This document shows positions 57,636 through 64,000 of a DNA stretch of 64,000 nt, piece after piece (position 1 is the first letter of the stretch; every line of letters starts with the position of its first letter). The DNA lies in assembly GCF_029395435.1 (NCBI RefSeq), contig NZ_CP113915.1:1302001-1366000 (forward strand). The letters run 5' to 3'. The DNA is from Bifidobacterium sp. ESL0790. GTDB lineage: Bacteria > Actinomycetota > Actinomycetes > Actinomycetales > Bifidobacteriaceae. Made by a program: the position numbers and the translations under genes. The notes below the pieces were generated by a model, which saw only the letters and a program-made list of their open reading frames with translations, did not search any database and was not told the origin of the DNA.

Positions 57636-58625
57636 TCAGTACACACGGGTCCCGGCGTCAAGAGCCTGCTTGGCGGCCGCGGGATCGAAGACCTTCGAGT
57701 CGATGACGATGTTCTTCTGGACCTTCTTGCCGTCCAGCTTGTCCTTGACGGCCTTGGCGGTCTCCTTGCCGAAGATCGGGTTGTACTCGATGTCCTCGGC
57801 GAGGTCTCCGTCGACGACGGCCTGGAGGCCAGGCTTGGTGCCGTCGATGGTGACGATCTTCACCTTGCCCTTGAGTCCGGCGGCGTCAACGGCCTGAGCG
57901 GCGCCCAAGCCCATCTCGTCGTTCTCGGCGAAGATGAACTGCGGGTCCTTGGCCTTGTACTTGTCAAGCAGGCCCGCGGTCACGGTCTTGCCCTCATCAG
58001 TCGACCAGTTGGCGGACTGCTTCTCAAGTACGTTGATGTTCTTGTTGGCCTTGGCGCTCCAGCCGGTCTCACGATCCTTGACCACGGAGAGGCCAGCGGG
58101 ACCCTGCAGGATGAAGCCGTTGGCGCCATCGGGGAAGGCCTTGTTCATGTACTCGGCGGCCTGCTGGCCAGCCCACTCGTTGGAGGGCCCGATATGGGAG
58201 GCGATGGCCGACTTGGCCTTGGCGTCCTTGACGTCGATGTTACGGTCGACGGTGAAGACGGGGATCTCGGCCTCGGCGGCCTTCTTCAGCGAGTCGTCCC
58301 AGCCGGAATCCTCGGTGGCGGAGAGGACGATGGCGTCGACGCCGTCATTGACGAACTTGCTGAACGCCTGGATCTGCTTCTGCTGGTCGTTGTTCTGGGT
58401 CGGGGAATAAATCAGATCGAAGCCGGCGGCCTTGAAAGCCTTCTTGACGTCGTTCTCGTTGGCGGTACGGAAGCCGCCCTCGGGGCCGACGGCGACGAAG
58501 CCAACGGTCTTCTTGCCGCTCTTAGAGCTGCTGGAGCCGCCGTTCGACGACCCGCAGGCGGCCATGCCGACCAGGGCGGTCGCAGCCGTCACCATGGCTA
58601 AGCCCTTTTTCCATATATTCTTCAT
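57636..58625 (-). CDS. fruE: Fructose ABC transporter substrate-binding lipoprotein FruE
   Basis: The 329-residue protein (ATG 58625, GAGGAG site) has a lipoprotein signal, MKNIWKKGLAMVTAATALVGMAAC, with the lipidated Cys at residue 24. A Ser/Gly linker follows. VGFVAVGPEGGFRTANENDVKKAFKAAGFDLIYSPTQNND and FVNDGVDAIVLSATEDSGWDDSLKKA fit the periplasmic-binding type I (YtfQ-like) fold. FTVDRNIDV and AENDEMGLGAAQAVDAAG are in the sugar cleft region. It is the first gene of the operon and is preceded by a LacI-type operator. Confidence 0.92.
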   Translation of the reverse strand: MKNIWKKGLAMVTAATALVGMAACGSSNGGSSSSKSGKKTVGFVAVGPEGGFRTANENDVKKAFKAAGFDLIYSPTQNNDQQKQIQAFSKFVNDGVDAIVLSATEDSGWDDSLKKAAEAEIPVFTVDRNIDVKDAKAKSAIASHIGPSNEWAGQQAAEYMNKAFPDGANGFILQGPAGLSVVKDRETGWSAKANKNINVLEKQSANWSTDEGKTVTAGLLDKYKAKDPQFIFAENDEMGLGAAQAVDAAGLKGKVKIVTIDGTKPGLQAVVDGDLAEDIEYNPIFGKETAKAVKDKLDGKKVQKNIVIDSKVFDPAAAKQALDAGTRVY

Positions 58626-58697
58626 ATCAACTCCTCTTCGAGTGCGTGGAAGCAATCTTCGCTCCCACCGTTGTTTGCTGACACTTCCATTATGAAT

Positions 58698-58711
58698 TGT
58701 TCGCGCTAACA
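58698..58711. promoter_or_regulatory. LacI-type operator upstream of fruE
   Basis: TGTTCGCGCTAACA is a near-perfect palindrome with the central CG step typical of LacI-family operators, 72 bp before the fruE ATG. On the minus strand it is followed by a CATAAT -10-like box. No LacI-family gene lies in the window, so the regulator must be elsewhere. Confidence 0.6.
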
Positions 58712-58838
58712 TCGCATCGGAAAATGATAACAATTCCATAACTTTTTGTGAGACACACTACAAATCTGCCCAATAAAGCGGAATTTATTAGACAGCCCAC
58801 CCACATAATCCCAAGGGTCCCAATTTCGCCTCACACCC

Positions 58839-59588
58839 GTTGCAATCGTGACGCAAAAGCCCGGATTCCCGTCACAAACGCAACATCCACACCCCCAAAC
58901 ATTGCAAATGTGACGCAAACCTCGGAATTGGCGTCACAAACGCAACCTTCCCCAGCTTCTCGATTGCAAACGTGACGCAAAACATTCGATTACCATCACA
59001 AGCGCAACGAGTCGTAACCACACACCCAGTTGCAAATGTGACGCAAACCGTCCGATTACCGTCACAAACGCAACGAGTGTAGCCACAACCACCTAGTTGC
59101 AATCGTGACGCAGACCCCGGAATTGGCGTCACAAACGCAACCTTCCCCAGATTCTCGATTGCAAACGTGACGCAAAAGGCGGGATTACCGTCACAAATGC
59201 AACCGTTACGGCTCCCCAGATGGCATTCGTGACGCAAAACGTCCGATTACCGTCACAAACGCAAGAGCTGTGGCCACGACCTCTAAGATTACAAATGCGA
59301 CGCAAACCATGGGATTACCGTCACAATCGCCATGTTTACGGCTCCCCAGATGGCATTTGTGACGCAAAACGTTGGATTAGCGTCACAAACGCAACAATCA
59401 GGACCTCCAACATGGCAAAAGTGACGCAAAACGTCCGATTGGCGTCACAAACGCAACACCACACACCACACCCTCCAACGTTGCAAATGTGACGCAAACC
59501 ATGAGATTAGCGTCACAAACGCAACCGGTCGTCACCTCCATCCTTGCATTTGTGACGCAAAACGTTGGATTAGCGTCACAAACGCAAC
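58839..59588. repeat. Tandem palindrome array B (12 units)
   Basis: Twelve units of 46 bp start at 58839, 58901, 58963, 59029, 59096, 59158, 59220, 59288, 59350, 59412, 59480 and 59543. The spacing is 62-63 bp or 66-68 bp. The right arm (GCGTCACAAACGCAAC) is nearly invariant. The left arm (GTTGCAAATGTGACGC type) varies at 4-5 positions, giving an imperfect hairpin with a central GATTr or GAATT block. Some spacers recur (CTTCCCCAGnTTCTCG after units 2 and 5; TTACGGCTCCCCAG after units 6 and 8), showing segmental duplication. It lies between fruE and lpqB. Confidence 0.92.
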
Positions 59589-59696
59589 CGGCGTGACCGC
59601 GCACACCAGCCTGTCCGCGCACATCCAATCCGCACACACCCAGCCTGTCCGCGCATGCCCAGTTCGCCCGCACACCCAGTCCGTCCGCCGACGCGC

Positions 59697-61427
59697 TCAG
59701 CGCTGGGAGACCACCGTGGACTGGGTGTCGACGATCGCCCACGAGCCGTCGAGCGCCCCGGAGTCGGAGTGGACCACGCCGTGTGCGTCGAGGGCGGCGA
59801 GCCTGGGCGCGTCGGAGATGCGGCCGTTGGTGATGAAGCGCACCTCGTCGCCGGGCAGCCGCTGCGTCTGCTCGGGCCCCGGGCCAATCTGCCGGAAACC
59901 CTGCGCCGCCACGCCCGACAGTCCCGGTGCCACATAGACCAGCGTCGTGTCGTTGTAGAAGGTGAGCATGGAGACCCCGTAACGCGACGAGACGCGCGCC
60001 ACCGAGCCGCTCACCCGCTGCGGCGCGCCGGCCTGGTTGCGCACGATGCCCACCATCACCACGCCGGTGAGCGGCCCGGACTCCACGGCCAGGGCCACGC
60101 GCGAGCCGTCGGGCGAGATGGCGATGCCCGCCACCGTCGAGGGCCCGAGCCATGGCAGAGGCAGGGTCAGCGGCGTGCTGGCGCCGTCCTGCACCACAAG
60201 CTGGCGGCCGTCCTGGGTGAGCCCCCATATCTCGTTCTTCACGCCGCCGGTAATCTGGCTCAGCGGTGTGCCGTCAAACATCGCCCCGCACGACGAGCCG
60301 TTGGGTTTCAGGCATTCCACATGGGAGTCGGCGGCGAGCAGCGCTCCCCCGCCCGGCCCGAAGACGAAGCCCTTCGCGCCCTCGGAGCCCTCCACCTCGC
60401 CGACGCGCAACGGCGCCGAGGAATCGAGCGAGACGATGTTGCCGGCGCTCAGTGAATAAACGGGCAGCGAGGCGGGCGCGGCCTCGATGGTGAGCCCGGC
60501 GTCGGCGTGGGAGTAGTTCTGGCTTGAGGCGGCCGTCACGTTCATGTCGTAGTCGACGTCCCCGTCGCCCAACGTCAGGCGGATCTCGCGCACGAGCATG
60601 GCCTTGTCGGCGTCCGGCAGCTGGTCGAAGCCGTCGTTGAGACGGATCTGCACCTTGTCGTTCTCGATGGGGATGGTGTTGACGGCGAGCTTGGCCGAGC
60701 GCGTGTTGACGTTGCGCGCCGCGTCACCGAGCCATTTGACGTCGTTGGTCAGGAGCTCTTTAACCGCCAGCACACGCCAGTCGCGCCAGGCGAGCCAACG
60801 CACATCGGGGATGAGCACGCGCGAGGAGGCGTCGGCGCGGTAGAGCGTCACCTGACGGAAGACCTGCTCGAAGTCGGAATCGAGGATCACCACCACGCTC
60901 GGCGCCTTGGCGATGCGCCACTGCCCCTTCACTTTTGTGAGCGTGAACATCAGCGGCTTCACCGTGCCCGGCTCGGCGGCGGTGTATTGTCCTCCCCCGT
61001 CAAGCTGCCCCTTGACACGCACGTCGGCCTCCACCGCGCTGTTGTGGGTCGCCGTGTCGCCCTCGTGCTCCGGGACCACGCCACGCACGAGCTTCGGGGT
61101 CTCGATGGCCACCAGGAAGGTCGAGTTGCCGTCCCAGCCCCGGGCCGCCTTGGCGGTGAGGAACTGACGGGCCACATGAAATCCGTCACTCTGCACGCCG
61201 GCGGGCATCGCGTCGAGGAAGCCCTTGACGATGCCTTCGGGCTGGTCGTCGTCCTGCGGGCCGCGCGGGTTGGTGAACACGCGCTTCGAGCGTTGCCCGG
61301 TGGTCGGCAGGCGCTCCACGTCGCCGGATTCGGGGAAGCCCATAGGGTTGGAGCACGAGGCCGGCAGCACGGCGAGCGCGAGCGCGGCGACGACGGCCCA
61401 GAGGCGCTGGTGGAGCTTATGCGTCAT
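59697..61427 (-). CDS. lpqB: Lipoprotein LpqB
   Basis: The 576-residue protein (ATG 61427, overlapping the mtrB end by 11 bp) has a lipoprotein signal MTHKLHQRLWAVVAALALAVLPASC with Cys at residue 25. A GerMN-like domain lies near residues 200-320 (VNTIPIENDKVQIRLNDGFDQLPDADKAMLVREIRLTL). A C-terminal beta-rich Gmad1 region follows (GGALLAADSHVECLK, AGIAISPDGSRVALAVE). LpqB is encoded with MtrAB throughout actinobacteria and modulates the MtrB kinase from outside the membrane. Confidence 0.93.
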   Translation of the reverse strand: MTHKLHQRLWAVVAALALAVLPASCSNPMGFPESGDVERLPTTGQRSKRVFTNPRGPQDDDQPEGIVKGFLDAMPAGVQSDGFHVARQFLTAKAARGWDGNSTFLVAIETPKLVRGVVPEHEGDTATHNSAVEADVRVKGQLDGGGQYTAAEPGTVKPLMFTLTKVKGQWRIAKAPSVVVILDSDFEQVFRQVTLYRADASSRVLIPDVRWLAWRDWRVLAVKELLTNDVKWLGDAARNVNTRSAKLAVNTIPIENDKVQIRLNDGFDQLPDADKAMLVREIRLTLGDGDVDYDMNVTAASSQNYSHADAGLTIEAAPASLPVYSLSAGNIVSLDSSAPLRVGEVEGSEGAKGFVFGPGGGALLAADSHVECLKPNGSSCGAMFDGTPLSQITGGVKNEIWGLTQDGRQLVVQDGASTPLTLPLPWLGPSTVAGIAISPDGSRVALAVESGPLTGVVMVGIVRNQAGAPQRVSGSVARVSSRYGVSMLTFYNDTTLVYVAPGLSGVAAQGFRQIGPGPEQTQRLPGDEVRFITNGRISDAPRLAALDAHGVVHSDSGALDGSWAIVDTQSTVVSQR

Positions 61428-63318
61428 CGCGATTATCCCCCTCTGGTTCGTCGATGGTTCCGCTGGTGTGTTCATCGATATGTTCGTCGATGTTCTCGTT
61501 AACGATCTCGTTACCCTTCAGGCCAGAGTTCCCGTTGACATCGTGGTTGGTTTGGTCATCGGTATTTTGATTGTCATTTCGATCATTATCCCGATCGCCG
61601 TTCTGGTCGATACCGCCATTGATACCGCCTTTGATATCCCTATCGCCATCACCATCACCATCACCATCACTATCACCATCGTCATTCCCGTCGATCTGCC
61701 TCGCCGCCACGCCAAAATCTCCCGCGACCTCGAAACTGTCGGCCTCGCCCGAGAACCGGATGGGCAGATCGTCGTCGTGCAGCGGCGGCTGGTCCGGGTC
61801 GATCGGCAGCGCCACCAGGAACCATGTGCCCTCGCCCTTCCTGGAATGCACGCGGATGTCGCCGTGATGCATCTTCACGTCGGCCAGAGCGATGGAGAGG
61901 CCGAGCCCGGAGCCGCCGGTGGTGCGCGAGCGCGAGGCGTCGCCCCTCCAGAACCGTTCGAAGATGTGGGGCAGCTGCTCGGCGCCCATGCCCGTGCCGT
62001 GGTCGCGCACGCTGATCACGGCGGCCTTCCCATTGATCGCCAGGCGCACCTCGATCGGCAGGCCCTGCGAGAAATCGATGGAGTCGGCCAGCAGGTTGCG
62101 CACGATGCGCACGATGCGCCGCGAATCCACCTTCACCAGGCATCGCGTGGCGGGCAGGTCGACGCGCAGCTCGATGGAATTGACCTCGGCGATGGTGCGC
62201 ACCTGCTCCACGGCGGCCCGCACCGGCTCGCGGATGTCGGTGTCGACGAGGTCGAGGGTGAGCTTGCCGGCGTCGTAGCGCGAGATGAGCAGCAGGTCGT
62301 TGAGCATCTTCTGGAACCGCTCAATCTGGCCCGAAAGCAGCTCCACGGTGCGCCTGGTGGACGGGCTGAAATCGTCCTTCCTGCCCTCCAGCAGGTCGGA
62401 GGCCATGCGCATGGTGGTGATCGGCGTGCGCAGCTCGTGGCTCACGTCGGAGACGAAACGGCGCTGGGCGTTGCTGGCCTGCTCCAGCTCGTCGATCTTC
62501 TGCCCCAGCGACGTCGCCATCTCGTTGAAAGAGCGCTGCAGGGTGCCGATCTCGTCCTTGCGATCGACGGGCACGCGCACGTCGAGGTCGCCCTCGGCCA
62601 TGGTCTCGGCCGCGTCGGCCACGCGTTTGACGGGCAGGACGATACGGCGCAAAAAGAACCAGACCAGTATGCCCACCATGGCGCTCAACGCCAGGCATAT
62701 GCCCAACAGGCTCAGCTGAATCTGGGTCAGCGAGCGCTCCTCGGAACCGTAGGAATAGAGCGAGAAAAGGTCGAGATCGCCCATCGAGCCGAACTGCAGC
62801 CTGGTGCCCAAAATCGCGCCCGGCTCGTCGTCGCCCCTGCCCTGGTGGATGCGCACGGGCTCGTAGTAGACGTTGTTGCCGTCGTCGGTGAAGACCATGC
62901 CGCGTATGTCGTCGCTGATCAGCGAGGAGTAGGCGGGCTCGGTGGAGACGGGGGTGATCTCGTCGCCCGAGGTGGTGTGGCTGAAGACGTAGACGCCCAG
63001 CAGGTTGGTGGCCCCGTCGCCTTGGATCGACGAGGCGGTCTCGTTGACCAGCTGTTGGTATTGCGCGGCGTTCGAGACGTCGGCGGCGTTCAGCGTGGAG
63101 CGCACGCGCAACACCTGGTTGGAGAAGTCGTTGCGCGAGTCGTCCTTCACCTGTTCGAACAGCGACGAGCGCACGGAGAGCAGGGAGACCATCGAGAAGA
63201 CCACGGCGACCACCAGCGAAACGATGACGCCGAAGACCACGACGTGGGCCTGCAGGGAGTGCAGCACCTTGAAACGCAGCCGTTGGGCCCAGCCCCTGAA
63301 ATGACTTCGCGCCGCCAT
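61417..63318 (-). CDS. mtrB: Sensor histidine kinase MtrB
   Basis: The 633-residue protein has a membrane segment near residue 26-48, an extracytoplasmic domain, and a second membrane segment near residue 210-230. A HAMP linker follows (PVKRVADAAETMAEGDLDVRVPV). The H-box is FVSDVSHELRTPITTMRMASDLL, and the N-box is RIVRNLLADSIDFSQG. VRDHGTGMG and GGSGLGLSIALADVKMH bind ATP. The C-terminal 110 residues are Asp/Asn/Gly-rich, with many Asp-Gly and Asp-Asn steps, and are unusual. It phosphorylates MtrA, which controls cell-wall genes and division. The gene starts 5 bp after mtrA. Confidence 0.94.
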   Translation of the reverse strand: MAARSHFRGWAQRLRFKVLHSLQAHVVVFGVIVSLVVAVVFSMVSLLSVRSSLFEQVKDDSRNDFSNQVLRVRSTLNAADVSNAAQYQQLVNETASSIQGDGATNLLGVYVFSHTTSGDEITPVSTEPAYSSLISDDIRGMVFTDDGNNVYYEPVRIHQGRGDDEPGAILGTRLQFGSMGDLDLFSLYSYGSEERSLTQIQLSLLGICLALSAMVGILVWFFLRRIVLPVKRVADAAETMAEGDLDVRVPVDRKDEIGTLQRSFNEMATSLGQKIDELEQASNAQRRFVSDVSHELRTPITTMRMASDLLEGRKDDFSPSTRRTVELLSGQIERFQKMLNDLLLISRYDAGKLTLDLVDTDIREPVRAAVEQVRTIAEVNSIELRVDLPATRCLVKVDSRRIVRIVRNLLADSIDFSQGLPIEVRLAINGKAAVISVRDHGTGMGAEQLPHIFERFWRGDASRSRTTGGSGLGLSIALADVKMHHGDIRVHSRKGEGTWFLVALPIDPDQPPLHDDDLPIRFSGEADSFEVAGDFGVAARQIDGNDDGDSDGDGDGDGDRDIKGGINGGIDQNGDRDNDRNDNQNTDDQTNHDVNGNSGLKGNEIVNENIDEHIDEHTSGTIDEPEGDNRDDA

Positions 63319-63323
63319 GGTCG

Positions 63324-64000
63324 TTACTTGTCGAGCTTGGTCGGGTTGGCGGAAACGCTGGAATCGGCGGAATCATCGCGTTTGTCAGAATTGCCAGAAT
63401 TATCGGTATCCCCGCCATCGTCGGAGACGAAGCGATAGCCGATGCCGCGCACGGTCTGGATGATGCGCGGGTCCTCCACGTTTGATTCCACCTTGGCGCG
63501 CAGCCGCTGGATGTGAACGTTCACCAGCCTGGTGTCGCCGGAGTTCTCGTAGCCCCACACCATGCGCAGCAGGTCCTGGCGACTGATGGCCTTGCCCTCG
63601 TTAGCCGCGAGCACGAAGCACAGATCGAATTCCACCGGCGTGAGCCCCAGGTTCTCGCCGTCCTTGGTGGCGGTGTGCTCGGCGCGGTCGATGACGATGG
63701 AGCCGCGGCGCAGGCATTGCTCAGTCTGCCCCACGCCCACGCCGCTGGTCTCGCCGCCGGTGTTGAGGCCGCGCAACCTCGCGGCGATGCGGGCCAGCAG
63801 CTCGGAGGTGTTGAAGGGCTTGGTCACGTAGTCGTCGGCGCCCGCCTCGAGGCCGGCCACCACGTCAACGGTGTCGGTTTTGGCGCTCAGCATGATGATG
63901 GGCACCCCGGAGGTCTGCCGGATGGCCTTGGCCACGTCGATCCCGTTCTTGCCGGGCAGCATGACGTCGAGCAGGATGAGGTCGGGCTTGACGGTGGGGA
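63324..64000 (-). CDS. mtrA: Response regulator MtrA, start beyond the right edge
   Basis: The visible 225 or so residues begin within the receiver domain. PTVKPDLILLDVMLPGKNG contains the phosphorylated Asp, VPIIMLSAKTDTVDVVAGLEAGADDYVTKPFNTSEL the conserved Lys. The OmpR-type winged helix runs LGLTPVEFDLCFVLAANEGKAISRQDLLRMVWGYENSGDTRLVNVHIQRLRAKVE with IIQTVRGIGYRF. A Ser/Asp-rich tail of about 30 residues follows. It lies immediately upstream of mtrB. The 5' end is cut by the window. Confidence 0.95.
   Translation of the reverse strand, partial: PTVKPDLILLDVMLPGKNGIDVAKAIRQTSGVPIIMLSAKTDTVDVVAGLEAGADDYVTKPFNTSELLARIAARLRGLNTGGETSGVGVGQTEQCLRRGSIVIDRAEHTATKDGENLGLTPVEFDLCFVLAANEGKAISRQDLLRMVWGYENSGDTRLVNVHIQRLRAKVESNVEDPRIIQTVRGIGYRFVSDDGGDTDNSGNSDKRDDSADSSVSANPTKLDK

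Noticed and set aside
58839-59588. CRISPR array
   Set aside because: Repeats vary internally, spacers are 16-22 bp and several recur, and there are no cas genes. The units are imperfect palindromes, not direct repeats with unique spacers.

Overview
The window is high-GC actinobacterial DNA. Gene content and order fit a member of the Bifidobacteriaceae: the mtrA-mtrB-lpqB block, the lpd / DUF4191 / glnA order, pheS-pheT next to argR, and a four-gene sugar ABC system very close to FruEKFG of Bifidobacterium longum. Species cannot be assigned from the sequence alone. No rRNA, tRNA, insertion sequence, phage gene or CRISPR array was seen.

Positions 1-15500 are an arginine/ornithine region. The start of argG lies at the left edge and argR at about 15 kb, both on the minus strand. 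Between them, where bifidobacteria usually have argR next to argG, sits an arginine-catabolic island. It holds arcA (own promoter and a branched terminator), arcB-arcC-arcD (second promoter), a GntR regulator, a small DDAH-like hydrolase, two tandem ornithine/alanine racemase-like PLP enzymes, an APC permease, a stand-alone B3/B4-domain protein and a GNAT acetyltransferase. The usual argCJBDF genes are not present between pheT and argR. Palindromes of the type TTGTATACAA lie over the promoters of the hydrolase and GNAT genes and beside the racemase and arcB genes, suggesting one GntR regulon.

Positions 15.6-24.9 kb hold a DUF4190-type membrane protein, pheT, pheS, a SpoU rRNA methyltransferase and a thiamine-type ECF transporter (YkoE plus a fused ATPase-ATPase-permease) under a TPP riboswitch. 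From 25.0 to 25.6 kb there is no protein gene. Instead two 89-nt hairpins in inverted orientation share an inner core and have different but self-complementary outer stems, and they flank a possible small RNA with a terminator.

Positions 25.6-47.4 kb are mostly housekeeping: an M20 dipeptidase, DUF3043, lpd, DUF4191, glnA, an Mrp/ApbC ATPase whose C-terminus is written in palindromic DNA, ligA, a large TPR-like protein, a polytopic membrane protein, an aminotransferase, polyphosphate glucokinase, a nitroreductase and a family-2 glycosyltransferase. Positions 47.6-51.0 kb carry a second riboswitch-controlled ECF transporter (FMN riboswitch, RibU, fused EcfA-EcfA-EcfT). An amidohydrolase and a D-2-hydroxyacid dehydrogenase follow, then the fruEKFG operon on the minus strand, lpqB, mtrB and the start-truncated mtrA.

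Two tandem arrays of about 46-48 bp imperfect palindromes (45.96-46.29 kb, strict 61-bp period; 58.84-59.59 kb, 12 units) belong to one family in opposite orientations. With the inverted hairpin pair at 25 kb, they are the least explained structures in the window.
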